A stretch of DNA of 64,000 bases from Bacillus subtilis subsp. subtilis. Lineage in GTDB: Bacteria > Pseudomonadota > Gammaproteobacteria > Xanthomonadales > Xanthomonadaceae. The translations under genes and the position numbers were made by a program. The notes beneath the pieces were generated by a model. The model ran no database searches. It was not told the origin of the DNA and was given only the letters and a program-made list of their open reading frames with translations. Location of the stretch: NCBI GenBank assembly GCA_021733645.1, contig JAHREJ010000016.1, positions 18,975 to 82,974 on the forward strand, read 5' to 3'. Shown one piece after another: positions 10,882 through 21,511 of the stretch (within the stretch, counting starts at the first letter, position 1; each line of letters begins with the position of its first letter).

Positions 10882-12639
10882 TTACGAACCCGACAGCATC
10901 CGGCGGATCTTGCGGCCGATGCGGGTCAGGAACGACGCGCCCGGATCGGCGGCCGGTGCGGCGGCGCGCATCGGCTTGGCCGTCACCTGCACCGGGGTCA
11001 CCGCGCCGGTGGCGGCAGTGCCTTCGGTGCCTTCGACCGGACGGCCGTGGCGACGACGACGGCGCTTGCGCGGTGCGCGCTCGCCTTCCACTGCCGGGCT
11101 GCCGGCGGCGTTCGGGGCGGCATCGGCGTGCTGCACCGGAGCCACGGCTGCCTGCGGCTTCACCTCGCCCTCGGCGGCCACGGCCACGGCCACGGCGACG
11201 GCTTCGCCTTCCACACGCGGCTTGCGCTCGCGGCGCGGCTTGCCATCGGCACCGACAGCGCCGCTGCGCTCGCCCGGACCGCGACGTTCGCCACGGCCCC
11301 CGGCCGACGGCTTGCCGCCACGACCGCTGCTGCCACCGCCACGGCGCTGCTCTTCGGCCGCGCGTGCTTCACGCGCTTCGCGGAAGATCTGGCCGACGCT
11401 TTCATTATCGCCTTCCTCGCCCTCTTCACCCGGCTCGGCCGGGGCGCGCTCCGGACGCGGCAGCGAGGTCAGGATTTCGCTGGTGACTGCTTCCACCGGA
11501 ATCTTCTGCTCGATGTAGGCCTCGATGTCCGGCAGGCCCATCGCGTAGCGCTCGCAGGCGAAGCTGATCGCATCACCCTCTTCGCCCAGGCGCGCGGTAC
11601 GACCGATGCGGTGCACGTAGTCTTCGGCATCGAAGGGCAGGTCGTAGTTGTAGACGTACTTGATGCCATCGATATGCAGGCCGCGCGCGGCCACGTCGGT
11701 GGCCACCAGGATTTCCAGCTGGCCTTTCTGGAAGCGGTTGAGCAGGCTCTCGCGCTTCTTCTGCGGCACATCGCCGGACAGCACGCCCACGCGGTAGCCG
11801 GCCTTTTCCAGCGAACGCGCCACGCGCTCGACAAACACCTTGGTGTTGACGAACACCATCGTGCGCGCGCCTTCGCTGCGCGACAGCAAGCCCAGCAGCA
11901 GCGGGATCTTCTCTTCGTCGGCCGGGAAGTACATGCGCTGGCGCACACGTGCGGCGGTGATCGATTCGCTTTCGACCACCAGCTTCTGCGGCTCGTTCAT
12001 GTAGTCATAGGCCAGCTCCAGCACGCGGTGGCTGAGCGTGGCGCTGAACAGCAGGGTCTGGCGCGTGGTGCGCTCGGGCATGCGCCGCAGCAGGAAGCGG
12101 ATGTCCTTGATGAAGCCCAGGTCGAACATGCGGTCGGCTTCGTCCAGCACGCAGATTTCGCAGGCGTGCAGCGACACCACCTTGTGCTGCTTGACGTAAT
12201 CGATCAGGCGGCCGGGGGTGGCGATGATCACGTCCACGCCCTGCTGCAGGAGCTCGCGCTGCTTGTCGTAATCCACCCCGCCGTAGACCAGCGCGAAGCG
12301 CAGGCCCAGGTCCGAGCCGAACTTGACCGCATCCTTGTGGATCTGGATGGCCAGCTCGCGGGTGGGGGCCAGGATCAGCGCGCGCGGATCTTCCGGCTTG
12401 CGATCGGCCAGCGCCGGGCGGGTCAGCAGCCGGTTCACCACCGCCACCAGGAAGGCCAGCGTCTTGCCGGTGCCGGTCTGTGCCTGGCCGGCGACGTCGC
12501 CGCCGGGCAGCGCGACCGGCAGGGTCAGCGCCTGGATGGGCGTGCAACGGGTGAATCCGGCTCCTTCAAGGCCGGCCTGCAGGGCCGGATGCAGCTCGAA
12601 GGAGGAAAAGGTCAAATCGGTCAGCGGTTTGTCGCTCAT
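10882..12639 (-). CDS. rhlB: DEAD-box RNA helicase RhlB
   Basis: ATP-dependent RNA helicase, in E. coli a component of the RNase E degradosome. The start ATG 12639 gives the family N-terminus MSDKPLTDL. Helicase motifs run in order: F-x(n)-TPIQ (Q motif), AQTGTGKT (53-60), [37 protein letters not shown] and HRIGRTAR. After about residue 400 there is a ~185-residue low-complexity basic tail with Glu/Arg/Gly blocks, VAVAVAVA from a GGCCAC-type hexamer repeat (about 11177-11200), and a poly-Arg patch, probably RNA- or degradosome-binding. At 585 residues it is much longer than E. coli RhlB (421). Its position divergent from trxA-rho is conserved in enterobacteria. Confidence 0.95.
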   Translation of the reverse strand: MSDKPLTDLTFSSFELHPALQAGLEGAGFTRCTPIQALTLPVALPGGDVAGQAQTGTGKTLAFLVAVVNRLLTRPALADRKPEDPRALILAPTRELAIQIHKDAVKFGSDLGLRFALVYGGVDYDKQRELLQQGVDVIIATPGRLIDYVKQHKVVSLHACEICVLDEADRMFDLGFIKDIRFLLRRMPERTTRQTLLFSATLSHRVLELAYDYMNEPQKLVVESESITAARVRQRMYFPADEEKIPLLLGLLSRSEGARTMVFVNTKVFVERVARSLEKAGYRVGVLSGDVPQKKRESLLNRFQKGQLEILVATDVAARGLHIDGIKYVYNYDLPFDAEDYVHRIGRTARLGEEGDAISFACERYAMGLPDIEAYIEQKIPVEAVTSEILTSLPRPERAPAEPGEEGEEGDNESVGQIFREAREARAAEEQRRGGGSSGRGGKPSAGGRGERRGPGERSGAVGADGKPRRERKPRVEGEAVAVAVAVAAEGEVKPQAAVAPVQHADAAPNAAGSPAVEGERAPRKRRRRRHGRPVEGTEGTAATGAVTPVQVTAKPMRAAAPAADPGASFLTRIGRKIRRMLSGS

Positions 12640-13171
12640 GTGTCCGTCTTGGTAAGGCCTGCCCGGCCTTGGTGCGCGGGAGGCTTGCAATCTTGGGGGG
12701 CACCGCCGCCATTGCGGGCCCTGCGCCGGGTTGGGCGGGGCCGGACCAACCGGTCCCGGGCGCCGCACAATGCCCCAGTTTAGCGCAATGTCAGCGCCAA
12801 ACCGTTCAGGTCTGTCGCAGCACCCCTCGAGACGCCTCCCCGGGGCCCGTTTTCACCGCGTTCACGGCGCTTTCCGGCAGTTGAACAGCCTTGGCGGCGG
12901 CGCTGGAAGCCCCCCGCCACCGCCCGCATATCCACCTCAGCTGCCCGGCCAGGGCGGCGCGCCAACGACGGGATGCTCGGTTCCAACCTGCCCCTGTCCG
13001 CCCACGACGATAGGGGTACACTGCCCGCCGTGAGCGACCAGGCATCCACCTGGCGCACCGCTGGCCGCCCTCGCGGCCACGAGGCAGCAGACGCGGATGG
13101 CACCGTTGCGGTGGCGTCCAAATTCAACCTCCTCCGGCCCGGCCGGGTGCATTTCCAGACGAGAAACCAAG
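12640..13171. other. divergent promoter region rhlB / trxA
   Basis: A 532-base stretch without a convincing gene. It must carry the 5' regions of both rhlB and trxA. Short ORFs in it have no recognisable product. The segment 13010-13060 is least GC-rich but I see no clear promoter hexamers; part may be a long rhlB 5' UTR. Confidence 0.5.
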
Positions 13172-13501
13172 ATGAGCGACAAGGTTGTACATGTCGGCGA
13201 TGCCGACTTCGATAGCGCAGTGCTGAATTCCAAGGAACCGGTGCTGGTCGATTTCTGGGCCGAGTGGTGTGGTCCCTGCAAGATGATCGCCCCCGCCCTG
13301 GATGAACTGGCCGACGCCTACAACGGCCGCGCCAAGATCGCCAAGGTCAACGTGGACCAGAACCGCGCACTGGCCGCCAAGTACCACGTGCGCTCGATCC
13401 CGATGCTGCTGGTGTTCAAGGACGGCCAGGTCCAGGCGCAGCAGATCGGCGCGGTCGGCAAGGCCCAGCTGGCCGGCATGCTGGACAAGGCGCTGGCCTG
13501 A
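13172..13501 (+). CDS. trxA: Thioredoxin 1
   Basis: Small cytoplasmic dithiol-disulfide oxidoreductase that reduces ribonucleotide reductase, PAPS reductase, Msr and others. The 109 residues equal E. coli TrxA. Active site W-C-G-P-C-K at residues 32-37, buried Asp27 in VDFWAEW, and the cis-Pro loop RSIPML are all present. The ATG at 13172 is chosen because it gives MSDKVVHV; the frame is open further upstream but without homology. rho follows 221 bases downstream as in other gammaproteobacteria. Confidence 0.98.
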   Translation: MSDKVVHVGDADFDSAVLNSKEPVLVDFWAEWCGPCKMIAPALDELADAYNGRAKIAKVNVDQNRALAAKYHVRSIPMLLVFKDGQVQAQQIGAVGKAQLAGMLDKALA

Positions 13502-13722
13502 TCGCAGCCGGCAGCCGGCACCCGCCGGCTGCCCGCGGGCCTTCGCCCGCATGAATGACCCTGCCCCACCCGGCTTGCGCGCCGCCGCGAGCCGGTGTTA
13601 GTGTCGGCAGCATCCGGCCGCATTCGCGCGCCGCATCTTCTGGACGACGTTCTTTCCAGAATCCTTTCCCAACGTTCGCTGCCCTGCCGGGCGCTCGCAC
13701 CTTCTAGCGAGGAATCCAGCAC

Positions 13723-15504
13723 TTGTCCGATATCACTACTTCCGAACCCGGGAGCGCCGACGCGCCCGCCGAGAAGCGCGTGCGCAAGCCGCGCGTCGCC
13801 AAGGCCGCCGCCAACACCGCTGCCGAGGCGGGTTCTCCCCCCGCACAACCTGTTCTGCCCCTGGCTGCCGCGTCTGACGCGCCGGCGCCGGTCGCCGCTT
13901 CGTCGGCGCCGCAGCAGGCACCGGCCGCTTCGGCCGGCGAATCGTCGTCTGCCCAGGGCGGAGCGCAGCAGGACACCGGCGACGGTGGCCAGCGCAACCC
14001 CAATGGCAACAATGCCGCCAAGGGCGGGCAAAACCCGTACCAGCAGGGCCAAGGCCAGAACCAGGGCCAGGGCCAGGGCCAAGGTCAGGGCCAAGGCAAC
14101 CGCCGCGACCGTTTCCGCAATCGCCGCGACCGCAACCGCGGTGGCGATCGCTACAACGACGACGGCATGCCGCAGGACAACAACGAGCCGCAGCAGCCGT
14201 TCGTGCGCAGCCAGCAGGCCAACGTGCCCGAAGGCTTCCCGGTCTATTCGCTGAGCGACCTCAAGCGCATGCCGGCGCAGAAGCTGCTGGAGATCGCCGA
14301 GCAGCTGCAGATTTCCGAAGGCGTGGCGCGTGCGCGCAAGCAGGACGTGATCTTCGCCCTGCTCAAGGTGCTTACCCGCCACGGCGACGGCGTGGCCGCT
14401 GACGGCGTGCTGGAAATCCTGCCGGACGGCTTCGGTTTCCTGCGCGCCGCCGAAGCCAGCTACCTGGCCGGCCCGGACGATACCTATATTTCGCCCAGCC
14501 AGATCCGCCGCTTCAACCTGCGCACCGGCGATCACCTGTCCGGCCGCATCCGCTTCCCCAAGGACGGCGAGCGTTACTTCGCGCTGTCCATCGTGGACAC
14601 CATCAATGGTGAACCGCTGGAAGCGTCCAAGAACAAGGTGCTGTTCGAGAACCTGACCCCGCTGTTCCCGCGCAAGCGCTTCACCCTGGAACGCGGCAAC
14701 GGTTCGTCCGAAGACATCACCGGCCGCATCCTCGACCTGATGGCACCGCAGGGCAAGGGTCAGCGTTCGCTGATCGTGTCCCAGCCCAAGGCCGGCAAGA
14801 CGATGATGATGCAGCAGGTGGCCACGGCGATCACCACCAACCACCCGGACGTGCACCTGATCGTGCTGCTGATCGATGAGCGCCCGGAAGAAGTGACCGA
14901 AATGCAGCGCACCGTGCGCGGCGAGGTCATCAGCTCCACCTTCGACGAGCCCGCCGCACGCCACGTGCAGGTGGCCGAAATGGTGATCGAGCGGGCCAAG
15001 CGCCTGGTCGAACACAAGAAGGACGTGGTGATCCTGCTCGACTCGATCACCCGCCTGGCACGTGCCTACAACAACGTGGTGCCCAGCTCCGGCAAGGTGC
15101 TCACCGGTGGTGTGGACGCCAACGCCCTGCACCGTCCGAAGCGCTTCTTCGGCGCCGCGCGCAACGTGGAGGAAGGCGGCAGCCTGACCATCATCGCCAC
15201 CGCGCTGGTGGATACCGGCAGCAAGATGGACGAGGTGATCTACGAAGAGTTCAAGGGCACCGGCAACAGCGAAGTGCACCTGAGCCGTCGCATCTCTGAA
15301 AAGCGCGTGTTCCCGGCGATCGACATCAACCGCTCGGGCACCCGCCGCGAAGACCTGCTGATCGAACCGGAACTGCTGCAGAAGATCTGGATCCTGCGCA
15401 AGCTGCTGCATCCGATGGATGAAATGGCCGCGATGGAGTTCCTGCTCGACAAGATGAAGAACACCAAGTCCAACGACGAGTTCTTCGGTTCGATGAAGCG
15501 CTGA
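13723..15504 (+). CDS. rho: Transcription termination factor Rho with long disordered N-terminal extension
   Basis: Hexameric RNA helicase that ends transcripts. Translation starts at TTG 13723 (GAGGAA about 8 bases upstream). Residues 1-165 are a low-complexity extension: an Ala/Pro/Lys-rich part, then a Gly-Gln repeat (about 107-126) from a repeated CAGGGC-type unit, then an Arg/Asn/Asp-rich block. The Rho core follows: [20 protein letters not shown]-binding GFGFLR, Walker [10 protein letters not shown], Walker [12 protein letters not shown]-loop region [11 protein letters not shown] and R-loop [19 protein letters not shown]. 593 residues against 419 in E. coli, the excess being N-terminal. 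Strong terminator follows. Confidence 0.97.
   Translation: MSDITTSEPGSADAPAEKRVRKPRVAKAAANTAAEAGSPPAQPVLPLAAASDAPAPVAASSAPQQAPAASAGESSSAQGGAQQDTGDGGQRNPNGNNAAKGGQNPYQQGQGQNQGQGQGQGQGQGNRRDRFRNRRDRNRGGDRYNDDGMPQDNNEPQQPFVRSQQANVPEGFPVYSLSDLKRMPAQKLLEIAEQLQISEGVARARKQDVIFALLKVLTRHGDGVAADGVLEILPDGFGFLRAAEASYLAGPDDTYISPSQIRRFNLRTGDHLSGRIRFPKDGERYFALSIVDTINGEPLEASKNKVLFENLTPLFPRKRFTLERGNGSSEDITGRILDLMAPQGKGQRSLIVSQPKAGKTMMMQQVATAITTNHPDVHLIVLLIDERPEEVTEMQRTVRGEVISSTFDEPAARHVQVAEMVIERAKRLVEHKKDVVILLDSITRLARAYNNVVPSSGKVLTGGVDANALHRPKRFFGAARNVEEGGSLTIIATALVDTGSKMDEVIYEEFKGTGNSEVHLSRRISEKRVFPAIDINRSGTRREDLLIEPELLQKIWILRKLLHPMDEMAAMEFLLDKMKNTKSNDEFFGSMKR
14040..14100 (+). repeat. short tandem repeat in rho (Gly-Gln coding)
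   Basis: Imperfect 6-base units of the form CAGGGC/CAAGGC repeated about ten times, encoding alternating Gln-Gly. Repeat copy number could vary between strains by slippage; every unit is in frame so length changes keep rho readable. Confidence 0.85.
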
Positions 15505-15522
15505 ACCGCGCAGCATCCGAAC

Positions 15523-15555
15523 CGGAAAAGGCCCCGCATCGCGGGGCCTTTTCCG
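15523..15555 (+). terminator. rho gene intrinsic terminator
   Basis: CGGAAAAGGCCCCGC (15523-15537) and GCGGGGCCTTTTCCG (15541-15555) form a perfect 15-bp stem around ATC, with an embedded T-run. It sits 18 bases past the rho stop. Confidence 0.9.
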
Positions 15556-15781
15556 TTCCGGGGCAGCCGTCGCCGGCGGGGACCGCGGCGACGGCCTGGG
15601 GCCGGGCCGACCGGCGGGCGTGGCTGCAGCTCTGGCTGCTGCAGCGCCGCACGGAAATGACAGACGCGCCACAAGCCACCGTGGCATGGCAACATCCGCC
15701 TGCATCGGCAACACCCCTACCCGACCGGCGCATTACCATCTGCATCAGCCGACCGGCCCCACTCAGAGGATCCACCGCACC

Positions 15782-16789
15782 ATGCGTAGTCGAATCGAGG
15801 ATGTCGCCGCGGTTGCGGGCGTTTCGATCAAGACCGTGTCCCGCGTGCTCAACAACGAGCCGAACGTCCGCGCCGAAACCCGCGAACGGGTGACCGCGGC
15901 GGTGGCGCGGCTGGGCTACAAGCCCAATCTGTCGGCGCGCAGCCTGGCCGGGCAGCGTTCCTATGCCCTGGCACTGGTCTACAACAACCCCTCGCGCAAC
16001 TACCTGATGGAAATCCAGAACGGCATGCTGGAGGCCTGCCATGCCACCCACTACAACCTGATCCTGGGGCCGGTGGGCGTGGGCCGCAGCACCCTGCCCG
16101 ACCTGGCCGCGCTGTTTGAGAATTCGCGCCCGGATGGCGTGGTGCTGATTCCGCCGCTCACCGATGACGCGGTGGTGTTGGCCTACCTGGAAGAGCACGA
16201 GATTCCGTTCTCCAGCATCGCCCCGCGCCATCCGGACGGTCGCATCGGGGTGCGCATGGACGAGACCACCGCAGTGGTGGAACTGATCGGCCACCTGGTG
16301 GCGCAGGGCCATCGCCGCATCGGCCACATCAAGGGGCCGCGCGCGCACGGTGCGTGCCAATGGCGCCTGGCCGGTTACCGCCAGGCCCTGCGTGAACACG
16401 GCATCGCCTACGATCCGGCGCTGGTGGTCAACGGGCAGTTTTCGTTCGAATCGGGCATCGAGGCGGCCAACGCGCTGCTGGACCTGCCCGAGCCGCCGAC
16501 GGCGATCTTCGCCGCCAACGACGACATGGCCGCCGCGGTATACCGCGTGGCCGGCCAGCGTGGGCTGCGCGTGCCCAAAGATCTGTCGGTGTGCGGGTTC
16601 GACGATACGCCCATCGCCGGGCATATCTATCCGGCGTTGACCACGGTACGCCAGCCAACCTCGCGCATGGGGACGCTGGCCACCGAACAACTGATCGAGC
16701 GCATCCGCTCACCCAAAGCCGGCCGCATGGTCACGGTGGACCATGCGGTGCTGGTGCGCGAATCCACCCATGCACCGCGGCGGCGCTGA
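15782..16789 (+). CDS. LacI-family transcriptional regulator
   Basis: Sugar-responsive repressor of 335 residues. The N-terminal helix-turn-helix is clear: IEDVAAVAGVSIKTVSRVLN followed by the hinge region with SLAGQRS. The rest is a periplasmic-binding-protein-like sensor domain (ALVYNNPS, NGMLEACH, FAANDDMAAAVYR, VCGFDDTPIAG, ALTTVRQP). ATG 15782. It is convergent with the MFS permease gene (21-base gap) that, with the TonB receptor beyond, is its likely target; palindromes fitting a LacI operator lie between those two genes. The inducer cannot be told from sequence alone. Confidence 0.93.
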   Translation: MRSRIEDVAAVAGVSIKTVSRVLNNEPNVRAETRERVTAAVARLGYKPNLSARSLAGQRSYALALVYNNPSRNYLMEIQNGMLEACHATHYNLILGPVGVGRSTLPDLAALFENSRPDGVVLIPPLTDDAVVLAYLEEHEIPFSSIAPRHPDGRIGVRMDETTAVVELIGHLVAQGHRRIGHIKGPRAHGACQWRLAGYRQALREHGIAYDPALVVNGQFSFESGIEAANALLDLPEPPTAIFAANDDMAAAVYRVAGQRGLRVPKDLSVCGFDDTPIAGHIYPALTTVRQPTSRMGTLATEQLIERIRSPKAGRMVTVDHAVLVRESTHAPRRR

Positions 16790-16810
16790 GGGCGTCGCCG
16801 CGCATGCCGT

Positions 16811-18082
16811 TCACTCGGTGGGGCGTGCGCCCCGCCAGGCATAGAACACGATGTACAGGTAGCACGCCATCGGCAGCAGGAAGGACAGCTGCAGGCCATG
16901 CCGATCGGCCAGCCAGCCCATCGCCAGCGGCACGACGGCACCGCCCACGATGGCCATCACCAGCAGGCTGGAGCCCTGCCCGGTCAACGCGCCCAGGCGG
17001 CTGATGGCCAGCGCGAAGATGGTGGGGAACATGATCGAGTTGAACAGGCCGATGCTGACCACCGCCCACTTGGCCAGCCCGCCGCCGGCCAGCATGGTGA
17101 TCGCCAGCAGCGCCATCACCACCAGCGCGAACACGCCCAGCAGGCGACGCGGATCCAGCCGTGCCAGCAGCACCGTGCCTACCAGGCGGCCGGCCAACGC
17201 ACCGCCCCAGTACAGCGACACGTAACGCGTGGCTTCCTGCTCGGTCAGCCCGTCGCCGATGCCGGGCATCGACAGGAAGTTGACCAGCACGCTGCCGATG
17301 GAGACCTCGGCCCCCACGTAGAAAAAGATCGCCAACACACCGTAACGCAGGTGCCGATGGCGCAGCGCATCGCGCAACCGGCCGCCACTGGCCCCCTCTT
17401 CCACGCCGGGAATGGCTGGCAGGCGGAACATCCAGATCGCCGCGGCCAGCACGAACAGCACCACGGCCAACCCGAAGTAGGGCAGCTGCACCGATTGCGC
17501 CTCGGCCGCCCGATAGGCCAGCGCCTCGGCCTGCGGCAGCAGTGCCAGTGCCGCGTCGGTGCGCGGTTCTGCCGATAGGATCAGCAGCCCGCCAAACAGC
17601 GGCGCCAGCGTGGTACCGAGTGCGTTCATCGACTGCGCCAGGGTCAGCCGGCTGGACGCGGTCTGTTCCGGGCCCAGCAGTGCCACGTACGGATTGGCTG
17701 CCACCTGCAGCACGGTGATGCCGGTGGCCAACACAAACAACGCCGCCAGGAACAGGCCGTACACATGAGCATGCGCGGCCGGCCAGAACAGCAGCGCGCC
17801 CACCCCGGCGATGGCCAGCCCGGCCACGATGCCTCGCTTGTAACCCACTGCGGCCACCAGCCGGCCGGCCGGCAGCGACATCAGGAAATACGCGCCGAAG
17901 AAGGTGAACTGCACCAGCATCGCCTGCACCCAGGTCAGCGCGAAGGCGGCCTTGAGATGCGGGATCAGGATGTCGTTGAGGCAGGTCAGAAACCCCCACA
18001 TGAAGAAGATGGCGGTGACCACCGCCAGTGCCACGCCATTGCCTTGCACATGTTGCCCGCGAACGGCAGCAGGGTTGTCCAT
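16811..18082 (-). CDS. FucP/GluP-type sugar:H+ symporter (MFS)
   Basis: Inner-membrane permease of 423 residues with about 12 hydrophobic segments. The N-terminus FFMWGFLTCLNDILIPHLK is the FucP-family signature; other family features are TFFGAYFLMSLPAGRLV, QVAANPYVALLGP and SRLTLAQSMNALGTTLAPL. Members carry fucose, glucose/galactose, GlcNAc or similar sugars. ATG 18082 has GAAGGA about 6 bases before it. It is divergent from the TonB receptor, a receptor-permease-LacI arrangement typical of xanthomonad carbohydrate uptake loci. No catabolic enzyme accompanies it here, so the substrate stays open. Confidence 0.9.
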   Translation of the reverse strand: MDNPAAVRGQHVQGNGVALAVVTAIFFMWGFLTCLNDILIPHLKAAFALTWVQAMLVQFTFFGAYFLMSLPAGRLVAAVGYKRGIVAGLAIAGVGALLFWPAAHAHVYGLFLAALFVLATGITVLQVAANPYVALLGPEQTASSRLTLAQSMNALGTTLAPLFGGLLILSAEPRTDAALALLPQAEALAYRAAEAQSVQLPYFGLAVVLFVLAAAIWMFRLPAIPGVEEGASGGRLRDALRHRHLRYGVLAIFFYVGAEVSIGSVLVNFLSMPGIGDGLTEQEATRYVSLYWGGALAGRLVGTVLLARLDPRRLLGVFALVVMALLAITMLAGGGLAKWAVVSIGLFNSIMFPTIFALAISRLGALTGQGSSLLVMAIVGGAVVPLAMGWLADRHGLQLSFLLPMACYLYIVFYAWRGARPTE

Positions 18083-18507
18083 TGCATGTCCTTCAATAGG
18101 GGAAAGCCAGCCACGCGGCGGCCACACATGGAACCCGCTTCGTCATCGATTGTCCAGCGCTGTCAGTCAAACAGTCATGCGCGCCATCGCCGTGGCCACC
18201 GCCTCCTGGGATGTACTTCGCGCAGTTTCGTTCTGCACTGCACAACGCGCTGCACCGGCTGAATCCGCAGCGCCATGCCGCCCCGAAAATGCCCGGCAGT
18301 GCCTGTACCACTGGGTTTGGCCGGCATTGCGCGGGCTGCAGATGACAGCGCTGGACCTGGCGCACCGACAGGCCGGAGGGCCGGTCGCCAGGGCGTTTGT
18401 TGACAACGCTGTCAGGCATGGCTCCCAATCCGGCCAGGTATGCAGTTGCACCGTGCCATCACGCTGTAGGAACGCCATTACCGAATTCCCTGGGGAGGGA
18501 GCTTTCC
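18083..18507. promoter_or_regulatory. divergent promoter region with LacI-operator-like palindromes
   Basis: This 425-base interval separates the MFS permease from the TonB receptor. Best site: TGACAACGCTGTCA at 18402-18415, 12 of 14 bases symmetric about CG, about 92 bases before the receptor ATG. Two related sites are an inverted pair: 18344-18357 (TGACAGCGCTGGAC) and its exact complement at 18152-18165 (GTCCAGCGCTGTCA), the latter 70-83 bases before the permease start. They fit LacI-family operators (central CG). The rest shows no gene. Confidence 0.6.
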
Positions 18508-21507
18508 ATGAAGACGTACAAGGTCGTACCCCGCAAGGCGATGCTCACCTCTGCGCTGCTGGCCGTGCTGGCCAGCCCGGCGTGGGCGCAGGATCCGGTA
18601 CGGCCGGCCACTGCCGACAGCCCCGACCCGACCACGCTGGACGCGGTGCAGGTCACCGGCATCCGCGGCAGCCTCACCTCGTCGATGAACCTCAAGCGCG
18701 ACAGCCAGGGCGTGGTCGATGGCATCGTCGCCGAGGACATCGGCAAGTTCCCCGACACCAACCTGGCCGAATCGCTGCAGCGCATCAGCGGCGTGTCGAT
18801 CGACCGCACCTCCAGCGGCGAAGGCTCCAAGGTGACCGTGCGCGGCATCGGCCCGGACTTCAACCTGGTGCTGCTCAACGGCCGCCAGATGCCCGCTTCC
18901 AACCTGGGCAATGGCGGCGGCGGCCTGTCCGGCTCACGCTCGTTCGACTTTGCCAACATCGCCTCCGAATCGATCTCGGCGGTGGAGGTGTACAAGACCA
19001 CCCGCGCCGACAATCCCACCGGCGGCATCGGCGCCACCATCAACATCAAGACCCTGCGCCCGCTGGAATCTGAGCCGGTGATCAGCCTGGGGCTGAAGGC
19101 GGTCAACGACAGCTCCAACGACAACCTGCCGCGCACCCTGCAGGGCGCCAACATCACCGGCGAACTGTCGGGCATCTTCAGCCAGCGCTACGCCGACGAC
19201 CGCTTCGGCGTGACCCTGAGCGCCAGCCACCAGGAGCGCGATTCGGGCTTCAACCAGGCCACCGTGGCCGAGGGCTGGGCCACCTTCCAGGGCAATGAAA
19301 GCAGCGACTGGCGCGCGTTGCCGCTGCCGGGCCAGGGCTATTCGGACCGTATCCAGAACCGGCCCGGTGCCACCGACATCTACGCCCGTCCGCAGAACAC
19401 CGCCTACAACGTCAACGGCGTGCAGCGCCAACGCACCAATGCCCAGGCCACGCTGCAGTGGAAGCCGGCCGACAACGTCACCACCACGCTGGATTACACC
19501 TACGTGGAGAACAAGGTGCAGCAGCAGCGCAGCGAGTTGTCGGTGTGGTTCAACTACGGCCCCGGCGACAGCACCTGGACCAATGGCCCGGTGTCGGCGC
19601 CGACCCTCTACAGCGAAGACATGGTGGGTTCGGACGTGTCGATGGGCGGCATGAAGCTGGCCACGAAGAACAGCATGGACGCGCTGGGCTTCAACGTGGC
19701 CTGGGAAGTCAACGATGCACTGAGCCTGTCCTTCGACGTCAACAATGCCACCGCCGAATCGCAACCGGACAGTCCCTACGGCTCGGCCGGCGTGCTCGGC
19801 GTGGCCGCGTTCGTGCGCGGCAAGACCACCGTGGACTACAGCGGCGACCTGCCGATCATCAACATCGCGTTGCCGCCCGGTGGCCTGCAGGCCGCCGATG
19901 CAGTGGTGACCGGGTCGGTGTTCCAGAACAGCTACAACAAGTCCAAGGTGCAGCAGTACCAAGGCAGCGGCACCTTCCGCTTCGCCGACTATTCCGCGCT
20001 GGATTTCGGCGTGGGCCACGCCAAGGTGGAGAACCGTTCGGCGTCGGCGATCATGCAGCGCGACAGCTGGGGCGGCATGGGCAAGGCGTCCGACTACGAC
20101 GACAACCTCTGGTACGCCGATGACATGGCCAAGTATTTCGATGCGTTCTCCGGGCACAACGATCCGCGCCTGACCGGGCAGTTCCTGGTGTTCGATTTCG
20201 ATCGCCTGCGCGAGCGCGCCGGCCAGGTGTCCAACGGCAACGAACCGCCCTGCCCCACCTGTTACCTGGCGCCCACCGAGTACACCGAGGACATCCGCAC
20301 CACCGAAACCTCCAAGAGCGCCTACCTGCAGTACCGCACCACCTTCGACGGGTCCATGCCGCTGCACGTGGCCGCCGGCGTGCGCTATGAGCAGACCGAA
20401 GTGGAATCAACGGCGCTGGTGCGGGTGCCGACCAGCATCAACTGGGGGTCGGCCAACGAGTTCAACCTGGGCTATGCCGCAGAAGGCACCTTCATTGGTG
20501 GCAAGGGCAAGTACGACTACGTGCTGCCCAACCTGGACATCAAGCTGGACGTAACCGACGCACTGGCCCTGCGCGGCAGCTACAGCCGCAGCATCGGGCG
20601 GCCCGGCTGGACCCAGATCGACAGCGGTCGGCGCTTCGACAACATCGTACGCACCCAGGGCGGTACCGGCTCACGCGGCAACCCCGCGCTGGAGCCGCTG
20701 CTGTCGGACAACTTCGACCTGTCACTGGAGTGGTACTACGCCGACGCCAGCTACGCCTCGCTCGGCTTCTTCCGCAAGAACATCAAGAACTTCATCAGCA
20801 ACACCATCGTGCGCGACAGCAGTGCCGGGCTGCATACCCCCGTGGGTGGCACGTACTGGAACGAGGCCCTGGCATCCGGCTGCGGTGTCACCGACATGCC
20901 CTGCATCCGCGATTACATCTTCACCAACCACAACGGCGCGCCGGGGGTGACCGCCACCGGCTCCAATCCGGCCGGCCAGCTCACCGGCACCATCGTCGGC
21001 CAGCCCGGCGACCCGGTGGCCGGGTTTGACATCACCGTGCCGGCCAACCAGCGCTCGGACCACCTGGATGGCTGGGAACTGAGCGTGCAGCAGCTGTTCG
21101 GGCAAACCGGGTTCGGCCTGGCGGCCAACTACACCAAGGTGAAATCCGGGTTGACCTTCAACAACCTGAGCCTGGGCGACCAGTACCCGATGATCGGGCT
21201 GAGCGACTCGGCCAACCTGGTGGCGTTCTACGAGAAGTACAACTGGCAGGTGCGTGCGGCCTACAACTGGCGCGACAAGTTCCTCAACGGCATCGGCGGC
21301 CAGGGCCCCAACCCGAACTACACCGCAGCCTACGGCCAGCTCGATCTGAACATCAGCTACGCGGTCAGCGAGCAGCTCACCTTGAGCCTGGAAGCGATCA
21401 ACCTCACCAACGAAACCATGCGCACCTACGCACGCCACACCAACATGCTGCGCTATGCCACCCAGACCGGCCCCCGCTACATGTTCGGGGTACGCTACAA
21501 ATTCTAA
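18508..21507 (+). CDS. TonB-dependent outer-membrane receptor
   Basis: Large outer-membrane transporter of 999 residues. Signal peptide with Ala-x-Ala end (…PAWAQ, cleavage near residue 28), then a TonB-box-like LDAVQVTG, plug domain (IGKFPDTNLAESLQRISGV, VTVRGIGPDFNLVLLNGR, VEVYKTTRADNPTGGIGATI) and a long beta-barrel ending in the consensus aromatic C-terminus (MFGVRYKF). The plug signature is that of the TonB-dependent receptor subfamily common in Xanthomonas and Caulobacter for carbohydrate uptake. ATG 18508 has GGGGAGGGA upstream. It is followed at 4 bases by a cupin-type gene in the same operon. Confidence 0.96.
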   Translation: MKTYKVVPRKAMLTSALLAVLASPAWAQDPVRPATADSPDPTTLDAVQVTGIRGSLTSSMNLKRDSQGVVDGIVAEDIGKFPDTNLAESLQRISGVSIDRTSSGEGSKVTVRGIGPDFNLVLLNGRQMPASNLGNGGGGLSGSRSFDFANIASESISAVEVYKTTRADNPTGGIGATINIKTLRPLESEPVISLGLKAVNDSSNDNLPRTLQGANITGELSGIFSQRYADDRFGVTLSASHQERDSGFNQATVAEGWATFQGNESSDWRALPLPGQGYSDRIQNRPGATDIYARPQNTAYNVNGVQRQRTNAQATLQWKPADNVTTTLDYTYVENKVQQQRSELSVWFNYGPGDSTWTNGPVSAPTLYSEDMVGSDVSMGGMKLATKNSMDALGFNVAWEVNDALSLSFDVNNATAESQPDSPYGSAGVLGVAAFVRGKTTVDYSGDLPIINIALPPGGLQAADAVVTGSVFQNSYNKSKVQQYQGSGTFRFADYSALDFGVGHAKVENRSASAIMQRDSWGGMGKASDYDDNLWYADDMAKYFDAFSGHNDPRLTGQFLVFDFDRLRERAGQVSNGNEPPCPTCYLAPTEYTEDIRTTETSKSAYLQYRTTFDGSMPLHVAAGVRYEQTEVESTALVRVPTSINWGSANEFNLGYAAEGTFIGGKGKYDYVLPNLDIKLDVTDALALRGSYSRSIGRPGWTQIDSGRRFDNIVRTQGGTGSRGNPALEPLLSDNFDLSLEWYYADASYASLGFFRKNIKNFISNTIVRDSSAGLHTPVGGTYWNEALASGCGVTDMPCIRDYIFTNHNGAPGVTATGSNPAGQLTGTIVGQPGDPVAGFDITVPANQRSDHLDGWELSVQQLFGQTGFGLAANYTKVKSGLTFNNLSLGDQYPMIGLSDSANLVAFYEKYNWQVRAAYNWRDKFLNGIGGQGPNPNYTAAYGQLDLNISYAVSEQLTLSLEAINLTNETMRTYARHTNMLRYATQTGPRYMFGVRYKF

Positions 21508-21511
21508 GGAC

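Noticed and set aside
12780..13127. 115-codon minus-strand frame between rhlB and trxA
   Set aside because: No recognisable domain, no good ribosome site, and composition like the random GC-rich frames around it.
13318..15714. 798-codon minus-strand frame opposite rho
   Set aside because: Antisense shadow; the plus strand has full Rho motifs.
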